From Myxococcota bacterium (GTDB lineage: Bacteria > Myxococcota_A > Polyangia > Polyangiales > Houyiibacteriaceae): 62,606 nucleotides of DNA. The stretch spans positions 1-62,606 of the forward strand of contig JAHDCI010000008.1 in NCBI GenBank assembly GCA_020629955.1, in the 5' to 3' direction. Under the pieces are notes generated by a model. It was given only the letters and a program-made list of their open reading frames with translations. It was not told the DNA's origin and did not search any database. Shown piece by piece: positions 34,863 to 44,412 of the stretch (the stretch's first letter is position 1; every line of letters begins with the position of its first letter). A program made the translations under genes and the position numbers.

Positions 34863-35639
34863 CTATTGACCGATCGTGATTCCGCGCGGTCCTTGAATGG
34901 GTTGCGCGTTTGGCGCCCCCCCGATGGGGCGGCCTTCTGGGGCTCCCCCGATCGGCGTTCCGGATGGGCCACCGATCTCAGTTGCGCTCGCCGCTTGAAT
35001 TCCTCTCCCGCCCGGGCCTGCGATCGCCTGCTGACCGGGCTGAAGTGCAAAGCCCGTTTCCACTTCTCGCACCTCGCTCTCGCCTTCTCCCCTCGTCGCC
35101 GCAATCGCCAGCTGCACATTCACCGTCAGCGGCGCGTTCTCGATGGGACCCGCGAACCGGTGTGCAAGGATACGCGCCTCCACACAATCGCGGGCGGGGC
35201 CGTCTACCCCGGATATCGAAGCTCGGCTGATCGTACCGGTTGCGAGGACGACAGCGGAAACGGTGAGTCTCGAGGCGTCACCAAGATCGCAGTTCGCCGC
35301 ACCTTCTACCGTCGGCATGAGCTCAGCGACGAGGTCTCGCGCTGGCGCTCGCTCCTCTGCGGGAACTTCGATCCGCTCGGTGACGACTCGCGGGGTACGT
35401 TCTGCGACTTGGGCACGAGGGCGATAGTCTGGAGCCGGGCGGACGAGGGGGTCACTTCGTTGCGAGACCTGCGGAGCAATCTCGTTCGGGTTTTGTCCAC
35501 CTCGCGCCTCCGCGCCCCGAGGACCGGTCGGGGTGAGATCCCCCCCGCATGCGGAAACCAATGCGAGCGTCGCGCCTAGAATCGCTGTGAATCTTCGGCT
35601 CCGCGTGCTGCCAAGCGAGGAATCGAAACTCGTCAACAT
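34863..35639 (-). CDS. Hypothetical lipoprotein with Gly/Ala/Pro-repeat tail
   Basis: About 258 residues. Lipobox LVSAC after a hydrophobic segment (FTAILGATLALVSAC). A Pro/Arg-rich region leads to a globular part that has the feel of an energy-transducer/AgmX-type C-terminal domain (CDLGDASRLTVSAVVLATGT, DCVEARILAHRFAGP). The tail has short repeats (IGGPSGTPIGGAPEGRPIGG in part). Start uncertain: ATG at 35699 adds 20 residues. It converges on the thioesterase gene with 16 bp between stops. Confidence 0.65.
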   Translation of the reverse strand: MLTSFDSSLGSTRSRRFTAILGATLALVSACGGDLTPTGPRGAEARGGQNPNEIAPQVSQRSDPLVRPAPDYRPRAQVAERTPRVVTERIEVPAEERAPARDLVAELMPTVEGAANCDLGDASRLTVSAVVLATGTISRASISGVDGPARDCVEARILAHRFAGPIENAPLTVNVQLAIAATRGEGESEVREVETGFALQPGQQAIAGPGGRGIQAASATEIGGPSGTPIGGAPEGRPIGGAPNAQPIQGPRGITIGQ

Positions 35640-35840
35640 TCTGCGCGCACAGCCATGGCCGAGGGCAATCAGGTCTCGTTTGAACGCTGAAGAGCTCATG
35701 TTCTTATCTTAACGGAGGTTTTGTTCAAAACGCACGAGAGTGGAGAACTATGCTCAGGCTGTTTCGTGGACCATGCGCGCTGTACCGCAGCCAAGCGCCG
35801 CGGCGGAATCGCTCTTTGAGAAACGAGACGCGCAGCGTCC

Positions 35841-37031
35841 TTACTCGCGGCCGGTTGTGCGGAGGCTTGCGATTTCGCGAACCAGCGCCGCTGCGATCGC
35901 ATCTTTTGATGCTTGCTCGATCGCGTTGGCGCCCGATCGGGTCACAAAGGTCACTCGATTGCTGTCTTTGCCGAAGGAATCCGCAGCAAGGTTCGCGACG
36001 ATAAGGTCGGCCTTCTTCCGCTCCAGTTTTCCGCGAGCACGCTCTACAGCGTCGCTCGTCTCGAGTGCAAATCCGACAAGCGTGAGGCCTGGGTGGCTTC
36101 CCGCTGCGCGAGTTGCACCAACCTCCGCCAGAATGTCGGGGTTTCGAACAAGCTCGATGGACCACGCTCCATCTGACTTTTTCACTTTCGCCTCCGCTTT
36201 GGTTTTCGGGCGATAGTCGGCGACAGCGGCCGCCATGACGAGGACATCCGAGTTCTCAAGGGCGTCAAAGACCGCGGCGTGCAGCTCGAGAGCGCTTCGA
36301 ACGTTGATGAGCTCGACTCCCTGGGGAGCACGTAGGCTGACGGGGCCGCTGATCAACCTGACCGAAGCGCCACTTCGAAGCGCAGCTCGTGCGATCGCGT
36401 ACCCCATCTTTCCGGACGAGCGATTCCCGAGAAACCGGACGGGGTCGAGATCTTCGAGCGTCGGTCCCGCGGTGATCGTCACGCGCAACCCGGAGAGCTC
36501 ACCGGAGGACGCGAGCATTGCCTCCGCGGCGTCTGCGATTGTTTCGGGTTCGGAGAGTCTCCCCATACCGCTCGCGCCGCTCGCGAGAGGTCCGCTCTCA
36601 GGTCCGACGAAGGAGATGCCGTCTTCTCGCAGGATGCGAATATTGCGCTGGGTCGCGGGCGAATCCCACATCCTGTGGTGCATGGCGGGCGCGACGAGAA
36701 TCGGTCCTCGCATGCAAGATGCGGTCGTCAGCACGGGGTCGTCCGTGAGGCCGCCTGCCAGTTTTGCAATCGCGTTCATGGTGGCCGGCGCGATCACCAT
36801 CAGATCTGACCAGTCTCCAAGAGCGACATGTGGCTCTCCGGGAACGCCGAATAGCTCCGTCAGGACCGGGGTTCCCGTCACGCCTGCGAGAGTCGCCTCA
36901 CCAACAAACTTTTGCGCGCTTCGCGTCATCGCGACACGCACGGAATGGCCTCGACGTCCAAGCTCCCGCACGAGCGTGACTGCTTTAAATGCGGCGATCC
37001 CGCCCGTGATACCGACACAGATATTGGCCAT
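35841..37031 (-). CDS. coaBC: Bifunctional CoaBC (phosphopantothenoylcysteine synthetase/decarboxylase)
   Basis: 396 residues. CoaC half: GITGGIAAFKAV, WSDLMVIAPATMNAIAK and the decarboxylase signature VAPAMHHRMWD. CoaB half: ITAGPTLEDLDPVRFLGNRSSGKMGYA and NPDILAEVG. These two steps of coenzyme A synthesis convert 4'-phosphopantothenate plus Cys to 4'-phosphopantetheine. The ATG at 37031 (MANICVGITGG) starts the flavoprotein domain; the upstream part of the frame is not conserved-looking. Confidence 0.96.
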   Translation of the reverse strand: MANICVGITGGIAAFKAVTLVRELGRRGHSVRVAMTRSAQKFVGEATLAGVTGTPVLTELFGVPGEPHVALGDWSDLMVIAPATMNAIAKLAGGLTDDPVLTTASCMRGPILVAPAMHHRMWDSPATQRNIRILREDGISFVGPESGPLASGASGMGRLSEPETIADAAEAMLASSGELSGLRVTITAGPTLEDLDPVRFLGNRSSGKMGYAIARAALRSGASVRLISGPVSLRAPQGVELINVRSALELHAAVFDALENSDVLVMAAAVADYRPKTKAEAKVKKSDGAWSIELVRNPDILAEVGATRAAGSHPGLTLVGFALETSDAVERARGKLERKKADLIVANLAADSFGKDSNRVTFVTRSGANAIEQASKDAIAAALVREIASLRTTGRE

Positions 37032-37149
37032 GGAACTAGGAGTACAGAATTCACTTAAGCTTCGCAAAGGAGACGTCGGTCCGAAAGACGCGTTTCCGAC
37101 TTGATATCCATGCATTTTCATTGACCACTTCGATGGAAGGGCAGAGGGT

Positions 37150-38187
37150 ATGCGGGTGCATAGCGTCGCGACCGCATATCGCCGCTTACTCTCAACGACG
37201 TTCTTATTGACCGTCGTCGTCGGCGCGGGAGCCTTGACCTACTACGAGCTAGGTGGAGGTCGATGGTCGTATTTCGAGTGCTTCTACATGACCATCGTCA
37301 CGCTCTCGACGGTTGGCTTTGGGGAGACCCTTTCCGGAATGGAAGAGGTTCCCGGCGCGAGAATCCTGACGTTGGTGCTCATTCTCGTCGGCGCGGGAAT
37401 CCTCCTCGCGTTTCTCTCTCAGATCACAGCGCTCTTCGTCGATGGGGAGCTCCGAGCTATGCTTCGGGCAAGGCGCATGCAGACAAAAATCGATAAACTT
37501 CAGCGGCATATTGTGGTGTGCGGAGCGGGCAGTACCGGGGAGCACGTTATTCGTGAGCTTCTCGATGCCGACGAGCCCTTTGTCGTGATCGACAGCGATC
37601 AACAGCGGGTGCTGACGTTGCAGGAAGATCTCGGTACGAGCTTCCTTTACGTGATCGGCGACGCGACGGACGATCACTCTCTCAGCGATGCGCGTGTTGC
37701 CGACGCGAAGGGCGTGATTGCGGCACTCCATACGGACAAGGACAACCTTTTTGTCACGATTTCGGCGAAGCATTTGAACCCAAATGTGCGCATCGTCGCG
37801 AAGGCGATCGACAACACAACGGTTCCCAAACTACGGCGCGCGGGAGCACATGGCACGGTCTCACCGAACCGTATCGGGGGACTCCGGCTTGTCAGCGAGA
37901 TGATTCGACCACAAGCGGTTCAGTTCCTTGATCAGCTCATGAGAGAAGACAACAAGCTACGAATCGAGGACGTGCAAGTTCCCGCTGGAAGTCAGCTCGT
38001 AGGGCGAAGGCTCGCGGAGTCGAATATTCGAGCGACCGGCGCGCTCGTCATCGCGATCCGCGACGAAAAAGGGTATCGCTACAACCCCGGTCCGGACGAA
38101 GTGTTGCAAGTCGGGATGTCACTTATTGCGATAGCGCACCCGGAAGATGCCTCGCGACTGCGTGACCTCTTGGCAGCGAGTGCGTGA
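37150..38187 (+). CDS. Potassium channel with TrkA (RCK) domains
   Basis: 345 residues. Two membrane helices flank a pore with selectivity filter TVGFGE. TrkA-N follows with a Rossmann motif (HIVVCGAGSTGEHVIREL) and acidic VIDSDQQR; a TrkA-C domain ends the chain (VPAGSQLVGRRLAES). Such MthK-like channels are gated by Ca2+ or nucleotides. Its TGA is provided by the first bases of R1 copy C. Confidence 0.94.
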   Translation: MRVHSVATAYRRLLSTTFLLTVVVGAGALTYYELGGGRWSYFECFYMTIVTLSTVGFGETLSGMEEVPGARILTLVLILVGAGILLAFLSQITALFVDGELRAMLRARRMQTKIDKLQRHIVVCGAGSTGEHVIRELLDADEPFVVIDSDQQRVLTLQEDLGTSFLYVIGDATDDHSLSDARVADAKGVIAALHTDKDNLFVTISAKHLNPNVRIVAKAIDNTTVPKLRRAGAHGTVSPNRIGGLRLVSEMIRPQAVQFLDQLMREDNKLRIEDVQVPAGSQLVGRRLAESNIRATGALVIAIRDEKGYRYNPGPDEVLQVGMSLIAIAHPEDASRLRDLLAASA

Positions 38188-38336
38188 TCCAAATCGCTAG
38201 AAGGGCCCTCTTCTGCAGCAGCGCCGATCCGAGCTTCGCTCTTCCTTTGATATACTCAGCATGTCGTCCGCTCTCCGAAGCTCGCCTCGGCGCCCCTGAC
38301 GAAAGATCTTCCCTTCCATCGATGTGGTCCCCGCTT
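38178..38336 (+). repeat. R1 dispersed repeat, copy C
   Basis: Begins GAGTGCGTGATCCAAATCGC; the TGA in GTGCGTGAT is the stop codon of the K+ channel gene. Carries the inverted arms CGAGCTTC and GAAGCTCG and ends GATGTGGTCCCCGCTTT. It occupies most of the convergent interval before the kinase-like gene. Confidence 0.92.
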
Positions 38337-38397
38337 TGGTTAAGAACCAACGCTCAGCGAGCGCCGATCTGAAAGAACAGTTCGGGTCACCCCCCTA

Positions 38398-39969
38398 TTA
38401 CATTGCCCACGGGTCGATCATCTCGTCGCCCGGTGGACGCGCCATGCTCGGTTGCATCGCGCTCGTTCGCATGACGCTTTGCCGATTTTCATGACGGCGT
38501 CGAACCCTTGGGAGTTCGAGGTCGAAACGGTCCGTGCCCTCATCTTCGATTTGAAACGAAACCTCTTCGTAGCCACGCCGTCGAAGCTCGTATTCCCCGG
38601 CGCTTGGATTCTCAAGAGAGAGCGGAGTCTCGCCGATGAAGGTGTTGCCTCGCCACAGCTGTGCCCTCGGTGTCGCATCGATTTCCACGAGTCGAGTTTC
38701 TTGCGCCGGTTCTGCTGGCTCCGGTTCTGCTGGTTCCGCCGGTGGGGGCGATTCGTCGCTCGTCTCTTCGATAGCTGGCTCTTCTTCGGCGTGTCCTGTA
38801 GGCGACACCGCTCGCGCGATCGCGACGCTCGCGTGGCTATGGCTCTCTTGCGATGGAATGAGCCAAAAGGCGGCTGCTCCAGCGATTCCAACCAAGGCGA
38901 CGAGCGCAAAAATGCCGCCGATCCATTTGGGCAAAGAGTTGATCGGTAGCTCAGGAGCGGAAGCGGCGTCCCATTTGCCGGTCCGTGCGACAACCGGCGC
39001 GTTCGCGGGCCGCTCCATGAGATCGCCTCGTCGAATCGTCGCGAGTGCTCTCCGGAACTCGGCCGCGTCGGAGAACCGATTCTCCGCGCGTTTCGCGAGT
39101 GCTTTCTCGAAGAGGGGATCGAGCATTGCCCACTGACGATTCAAGCTTGACGGAGGGCGATGCGGCTCGTTCATTTGCAGATCGAGGACCTCCATGAAGG
39201 AATCGCCCCCAAAAGGTGGCGCACCGAAGAGCATTTCGTAGAGCGTGATCCCGAGAGAGTACAAGTCCGCGCGTGCGTCGACGGCGTGGCCGGCGGCGCT
39301 CTCCGGGCTCATATATTGCGGCGCGCCGACGAGCAGGCCCTGCTTCGTGAGCTTCGTTGCACCGAGGATTTTTGCCGAGCCAAACTCGACGATGCGCGCA
39401 TGTCCCTCGTGAATCGCGATATTGCACGGTCGAATATCCCGGTGGATGATGTTCTTCTGATGCGCCGCCCCCAGCCCGGCCAAGATCTGATCCGCGTAGT
39501 GAAATGCTTCATCGATCGGGATCGGACCCTGCCGAAGTTTGGTCTCGAGGGAGTGTCCTTCAATTCGGTTTAGGGCGAGGATTGCGCTGCCGTCTTCCGA
39601 GATATGAAAATCCCGAACCTGCATGAGGTTCGGATGCGCGATGGAGCTGATCGCTTGGGCTTCCCGCCGAAACCGCTCAAGCGTCTCTTCATCGAGCGCT
39701 TCGTCGGCCCGCAATAGTTTGAGCGTGACCTTTTGCTGAAGGTCGACGTGATCGGCTTGGAAATAGCGACCGTCCGTGCCGATCGAGAACGGGGCTTCCA
39801 CGCGATAGCGGCCACCTACGAGCGCCATCGCTTCTGCAACGCTCTGCTCGTCGAGTTCTCGAATCGTCTTTCGATCGAGGATCGGTTCCTCGAGTCGGGT
39901 GCCATCCTGCGGACAATAAAGAGTACCGCCCTCGTACTCGACAGCACATGTCGGACAAAAACGTCTCAT
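38398..39969 (-). CDS. Divergent Hanks-type Ser/Thr kinase with zinc ribbon and PEGA domain
   Basis: 523 residues. N-terminal zinc ribbon (FCPTC...YCPQDG), kinase domain at about 55-320, one membrane helix (IGGIFALVALVGIAGAAAFW), an Ala/Glu/Pro linker and a C-terminal PEGA domain (IDATPRAQLWRGNTFIGETP). Lys84 (VTLKLL) and HRD (176-178, HRDIRPCN) are present, but the metal-binding DFG is EFG (195-197) and the glycine loop is FSIGTDGRYF, lacking GxGxxG. Catalysis may be weak or absent. ATG at 39969 starts the zinc ribbon; the long frame upstream overlaps the next gene antisense and is not used. Confidence 0.88.
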   Translation of the reverse strand: MRRFCPTCAVEYEGGTLYCPQDGTRLEEPILDRKTIRELDEQSVAEAMALVGGRYRVEAPFSIGTDGRYFQADHVDLQQKVTLKLLRADEALDEETLERFRREAQAISSIAHPNLMQVRDFHISEDGSAILALNRIEGHSLETKLRQGPIPIDEAFHYADQILAGLGAAHQKNIIHRDIRPCNIAIHEGHARIVEFGSAKILGATKLTKQGLLVGAPQYMSPESAAGHAVDARADLYSLGITLYEMLFGAPPFGGDSFMEVLDLQMNEPHRPPSSLNRQWAMLDPLFEKALAKRAENRFSDAAEFRRALATIRRGDLMERPANAPVVARTGKWDAASAPELPINSLPKWIGGIFALVALVGIAGAAAFWLIPSQESHSHASVAIARAVSPTGHAEEEPAIEETSDESPPPAEPAEPEPAEPAQETRLVEIDATPRAQLWRGNTFIGETPLSLENPSAGEYELRRRGYEEVSFQIEDEGTDRFDLELPRVRRRHENRQSVMRTSAMQPSMARPPGDEMIDPWAM

Positions 39970-40057
39970 CGTGATCGGTGTCCTTCCATCGGCTCGCGTT
40001 TGAGCCTCCGAACACGGGGTGCGAGCCGTTGCTTCGCTTCCCCCTTTTCGGGGTTCA

Positions 40058-40588
40058 TCACAGAAAGGGGGTGCATGTTCCGCGCGCTCGGTTGCAGGTG
40101 TATTGATCGGGATCAGGGCACTCTTCCGGCGACTCGCACGGGCAGCGGTCGATCGGGACGCACGGACCCCAGCAACCCCCGACCACACTTGGTACGTGAA
40201 GATCATCGCAGACCGGCTGCGGTGCCAAGCAGACGACCCCTCTGGGATCACAGGTTCGTTCGGCGTCAGCATCCTCGCGACCGGCATCTTCCGCGCTCGC
40301 GTCCGCTCCGCCGGCGTCCGATTCGCCCGCGTCCGCGTCACCCGCATCACCCGCGCCTTGGGGAGCGTCTACGGCAACGTCTGCCACATCTCCATCGAAT
40401 GGGGCATCTTGCGTGTCCGCGTCGAAACTTGCGTCTTCCCCTGGAGCGTCTGGCATGTGGGAATCCCCGACTGCCACATCCAAGGCAGCATCGCTGCTGC
40501 CCGCATCGTCTCCGCAGGCGGGCATGAACGCTGCGAATAGCAGCGCACCCCACCAAATCCTTCGGAGTGTATTCGCCGACCGAACCAT
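40058..40588 (-). CDS. Hypothetical lipoprotein, Asp/Ala-rich with Cys-rich end
   Basis: About 176 residues. Signal peptide and lipobox FMPAC (WWGALLFAAFMPAC); a ~90-residue Asp/Ala/Gly-rich region; and a C-terminal domain with ten Cys in short spacing (CDPRGVVCLAPQPVC, GGCWGPCVPIDRCPC, CNRARGTC), probably disulfide-bonded. No function recognised. The ATG at 40588 begins the signal peptide. Confidence 0.7.
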   Translation of the reverse strand: MVRSANTLRRIWWGALLFAAFMPACGDDAGSSDAALDVAVGDSHMPDAPGEDASFDADTQDAPFDGDVADVAVDAPQGAGDAGDADAGESDAGGADASAEDAGREDADAERTCDPRGVVCLAPQPVCDDLHVPSVVGGCWGPCVPIDRCPCESPEECPDPDQYTCNRARGTCTPFL

Positions 40589-40775
40589 CTTGATGAGGAT
40601 ACCAAGAATGAGCGTGTTTCGCGCGAGGCTTCTTCGAAAAGCGGAGAGACTATCTGTGCCGAAGTGAACGCCGGCACGCGATTCGTTGTGGAACGTGGCG
40701 CGGAAACTGCCCAGTTCGGTGGATTCCGAGTGCTTGGCGCCCAGCGCAGCCCGATTTGCGGTACGCTCCGGAGCG

Positions 40776-43253
40776 ATGAACAACCCGTCCGGACCTACCA
40801 TCCTGGATCCGCTCTATACGATCGCGCCCCGGATCATGGTCGTGGTGACCATCGCTACGATCGCGTGGACTGGAGTACGGTTTTTAGCAGAGGATTTTGC
40901 AGGCCTTCTCTCGGGGATCCCCCTCGTGTGTGGCGCCGGGGTGGTGACACTTCTCGCGTTTGCGGACCGAATCCGCCCGACAACGGCACTGGCCAGTGGT
41001 GGCACGCTCGTTCTCTTGCATGCGAATGTCTTCCTCGTCCTAGAGCCCAACGCCGCCGGCGCCATCGGCTTACTTCTGGGGCTTGCAGCGGCGGCTGCGC
41101 TCTTCGGACAATTTGGCATCTGGGGCATCGCAATGGGCGGCCTCACGCTACTGAACTGGGGGGCTGTCTCTTGGCTTGTGCCGATTCGGCTCGAGGACCA
41201 GCTCGCGTTTGGGCCCTCGATCGCGTTCGGCTGCCTTCTCTGCGGGATACTCCCTCTGTCCCACGCAAAGCTCGTGAACTGGACCATGGAGATTGGTCAG
41301 ATCAGCAAAGAGCGTGACGCGCTCGCCAGCGAGCGTGCGAACTTGGAGGCGAAACGCGACGAGGCGGTCGCGGCGCTTGAGGCAAAGGACCGATTTGTCG
41401 CCAATGTGAGTCACGAGATTCGAACGCCACTCAATGGAATTCTCGGGCTACTCGATCTTCTCGAAGCTTCGGGGATGACACCTCAGCAGACGGAACGGAT
41501 CGCGCACGTTCGAGCGAGCGGCGAATCGTTGTTGGCGATTGTGAACGACCTGCTCGACCTATCGAAAGCTCGCGCGGGCGAAGTGCAGCTTGAAACGATC
41601 AAGATGGACCTCGGCGCAGTAATCGAAGGCGTGGCGCAAAGTCATGCTGGCAGTGCGGCGTCGAAAGAGCTTGAATTGATCGTCGACGTGGATCCCGGCC
41701 TCCCGCTTGTGAACGGCGATCCGCACCGAGTTCGTCAGGTGGTGAATAACTTCGTGAGCAACGCGCTCAAGTTTACGGCACGGGGATCGGTTGTCGCGGC
41801 GGCGAGAATTCTCGAGCGTGCGCGCAACAAAGTGAGGGTCGAGATCTCTGTGACGGATACCGGGATCGGTCTTTCGGAAGAGCAGCAAGAACGGATTTTC
41901 GCGCCGTTTGCACAGGCGGATGAATCGACGACGAGAGAGTATGGGGGGACGGGCCTCGGGCTCGCAATCTGCCAGCGGTTCGTCGAGCTAATGGGCTCTC
42001 AGATTAGGGTCGAGAGCCGGCCCGGCCAGGGGAGTAAGTTCTACTTTGAGCTCGAGCTTAGCGTAGCGGGACGCGAAGAGACGGGACGCATCGTCCCTTG
42101 GATGGCGCCCCTCCGGACGTTGGTTGTCGATGCGAGCCCACACGCGAGAAAGGTACTGCTCGACCGCCTTCACGGTTGGTCCGCCAATGCGGAAGGGGTC
42201 GCCGATGTGGACACCGCAAAACAAATGCTGACGGCGGCAGCTCTGGAAGGACAACCTTATCGCGCCGTGCTGCTCGGACTTCGAACGGCAGGGGACCGTT
42301 GGCGTCTGCGCGCGCGGGAGCTATCGTCGGGTGTCTGTGGACGCCCGTGGGTCGTCGTCATGGCGGCCGCGGAAGTTCTAAATGCGGGGGACGAAGCGGG
42401 GGTGCCTGGCGTTGTCGCAGTGCTTCAGAAACCTGTGGAGAGAAAAGCGCTTATGCGCGCGATGCGCCTGGTCGCGGAGACGCCTCGGGATAAGCCTCTT
42501 GAACCGAGCAGACGCATCCGCCAACGAGCTCAAAGCGCGGCCTCCATTCCTCAGTCGGGACTGAAGATTTTGATCGGGGAAGACAACCCGACAAACGTCA
42601 TGGTGATGGAAGGCCTTCTTGCTCGTCTCGGTTATGATGTCGTCGTCTGCAACGATGGGGACGCGGCGGTGAAAGCGTTTGAGGAGAGCGAAGAGCGCGA
42701 GTTCGTAGCCGTTTTAATGGATGGGCAGATGCCCGTGTGCGACGGCTACGACGCAACTCGTCGAATGAGAGCCGTCGAGGGGAAACGTGGCTGGGTTCGA
42801 ACCCCCATCCTCGCTGTGACAGCGAACGCCATGCCTGCGGATGTTGCCCGAGCAGTGCAGTCTGGGATGGACGGTCATTTGGCAAAGCCCGTGCGCCTCT
42901 CGCTGCTCGAGGAGCTTCTCGACAAGTGGGTCACGCCGCGGGTTCTAGAAGAGAAGACCCTGGAGTCGTTGCGACCGCTCATTGAGGGCAATGACCAGAT
43001 GCTCAGCCGCTTGATAAAGTCGTTTCAGAAGACACTCGATCAGCGGGTTGATGCGATGTCCAACGGCGACGCGGAGAGCGTCGTTCAAGCCGCGCACGCC
43101 CTCAAAGGAGCTGCTGCCCAGATCGGCTTGCGATGGCTTGCGCAAGAATGCGGCAGGGTCGAAGAGAATCCGTCGCGCGCGAATACGAGCTTGCTGGAAG
43201 CGCTCGCCCGCGATGGCATTCGTCGCGTACAAGAACGGCTAGGGCCCTCGTGA
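40776..43253 (+). CDS. Hybrid sensor histidine kinase with receiver and HPt domains
   Basis: About 825 residues. Six or so membrane helices at the N-terminus, a coiled coil, HisKA with His213 (NVSHEIRTPLNG), HATPase (NFVSNALKFT, DTGIGLSEE, GGTGLGLAIC), a degenerate receiver (LRTLVVDASPHARKVLL, lacking a clear phospho-Asp), a true receiver (ILIGEDNPTN, VLMDGQMPVCDGYD, LAKPVR) and a C-terminal HPt (AAHALKGAAAQIG). A complete internal BarA/ArcB-type relay. The input signal is unknown. It overlaps the next gene by 4 bases. Confidence 0.93.
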   Translation: MNNPSGPTILDPLYTIAPRIMVVVTIATIAWTGVRFLAEDFAGLLSGIPLVCGAGVVTLLAFADRIRPTTALASGGTLVLLHANVFLVLEPNAAGAIGLLLGLAAAAALFGQFGIWGIAMGGLTLLNWGAVSWLVPIRLEDQLAFGPSIAFGCLLCGILPLSHAKLVNWTMEIGQISKERDALASERANLEAKRDEAVAALEAKDRFVANVSHEIRTPLNGILGLLDLLEASGMTPQQTERIAHVRASGESLLAIVNDLLDLSKARAGEVQLETIKMDLGAVIEGVAQSHAGSAASKELELIVDVDPGLPLVNGDPHRVRQVVNNFVSNALKFTARGSVVAAARILERARNKVRVEISVTDTGIGLSEEQQERIFAPFAQADESTTREYGGTGLGLAICQRFVELMGSQIRVESRPGQGSKFYFELELSVAGREETGRIVPWMAPLRTLVVDASPHARKVLLDRLHGWSANAEGVADVDTAKQMLTAAALEGQPYRAVLLGLRTAGDRWRLRARELSSGVCGRPWVVVMAAAEVLNAGDEAGVPGVVAVLQKPVERKALMRAMRLVAETPRDKPLEPSRRIRQRAQSAASIPQSGLKILIGEDNPTNVMVMEGLLARLGYDVVVCNDGDAAVKAFEESEEREFVAVLMDGQMPVCDGYDATRRMRAVEGKRGWVRTPILAVTANAMPADVARAVQSGMDGHLAKPVRLSLLEELLDKWVTPRVLEEKTLESLRPLIEGNDQMLSRLIKSFQKTLDQRVDAMSNGDAESVVQAAHALKGAAAQIGLRWLAQECGRVEENPSRANTSLLEALARDGIRRVQERLGPS

Positions 43254-44155
43254 GAGCATGGCTTCTCAGCCTCGCGATGCTGAGCGCTGCGTTCGTCGCT
43301 CCGGCGCGCACCGAAGCGCAGAATCCGTACGACTGTATCGAAGAGCTCAGCGACGAGGAGGTGATCTCCAGAATCGATTGGCTCGATGGACGATTCCAGG
43401 CAAACAAACGCCAGGCTCGAGCTTACTTCTACGGAATGGTCGCGATGTGGGCCAGCATCACGGTTTTTCAGACGGTGCTTGCGGTAAATTCGGAAGAGCC
43501 CCCGCAGCGCTTCCCCAATACCCTTGGGGCCGTCGGTGCCGGGCTCATGACGCTGCAGACTGTGGCCATTCCTTATCTGGCGGCGCTCGCCCCGCAGCGC
43601 TTTCGTCGACATGCCTCTTCTACGCCCGAAGAAAGAAGAGCTCGCCTTCGTTACGGATTGGAGTTGATGGAGACATCCGCTTCTCGCGCTTGGCTCGCGC
43701 GCGGAACTCTCGCTCATTTAACGCCTGTCGTTTGGAGCGGTTTTTGGTCCACCTATTTGAGCATCCGTTTTCGCGATCCCTGGACAACGTTGCGGATGGT
43801 CGGCGGTGGACTTCTACTCACCGGGTTAAAGATCTATCTCTCTCCGCAGCAGACCGTTCGCGACTGGGAGAACGCTCAGAATATGATGTGCGGAAACCGC
43901 TACGTTCCCACAGCCCAATATCGGTTTGAGGATCCTCGCCGCTCCGAAGACACAGAACGAGTCGAACCGGATGAAGCGCAGGTAGAGCCAGCGAATCAAG
44001 CGAGCGATGCAGATGCTGAGAGCGCGGACCCTTCGCCGGAGGGATCCTCAAATGCAAGCGCCGGGGACACATCGAATGATCTCACTCCGGAACAAGGGCC
44101 TCAGACATATGTTGTCCCGAGCGGTTTGGGCGTGAGCCTGTACGTCTTCTTCTGA
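43250..44155 (+). CDS. Membrane protein co-encoded with the hybrid kinase
   Basis: 301 residues starting GTG at 43250, overlapping the kinase stop (GTGA). A signal peptide (AWLLSLAMLSAAFVAPARTEA) is followed by a helical region and several hydrophobic segments (FYGMVAMWASITVFQTVLAV, LGAVGAGLMTLQTVAIPYLA, MVGGGLLLTGLKIYL), then an acidic low-complexity region and a hydrophobic C-terminus (VPSGLGVSLYVFF). No family recognised. Overlap suggests it works with the kinase, perhaps as a sensor accessory; this is inference. Confidence 0.7.
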   Translation: MRAWLLSLAMLSAAFVAPARTEAQNPYDCIEELSDEEVISRIDWLDGRFQANKRQARAYFYGMVAMWASITVFQTVLAVNSEEPPQRFPNTLGAVGAGLMTLQTVAIPYLAALAPQRFRRHASSTPEERRARLRYGLELMETSASRAWLARGTLAHLTPVVWSGFWSTYLSIRFRDPWTTLRMVGGGLLLTGLKIYLSPQQTVRDWENAQNMMCGNRYVPTAQYRFEDPRRSEDTERVEPDEAQVEPANQASDADAESADPSPEGSSNASAGDTSNDLTPEQGPQTYVVPSGLGVSLYVFF

Positions 44156-44412
44156 TCGTTTTCGTTTTTGCGGCGCCCTCGAAATCGGCGAGACCGATTC
44201 GGTTTGGGTGCGCCCATTTTTCAGGCACGTTCCGGAGCTTTGATCCTGTAGAATCGAACGATGCGAAGCGCGCGACAGAAGGCGTTTTCTCAGCTTCGGC
44301 TGGTTCCACAGCTCCCTTGCTCTCCGTCCCGCCGTTCTTCTCGGGGAAGGGTGGAGAGCGAGGCGGGGCTTCGCACGCACTTCGGATGGGGGAGCAACGT
44401 TTGGAGGTTCCG

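Noticed and set aside
39970-40350. 127-codon N-terminal extension of the Ser/Thr kinase
   Set aside because: It is out of frame over the lipoprotein gene at 40058 and lacks protein-like composition; the zinc ribbon is the natural N-terminus.
44317-44412. Extended start of the multi-receiver protein
   Set aside because: The extra 32 residues are low-complexity and GGAGG sits correctly before the ATG at 44413.
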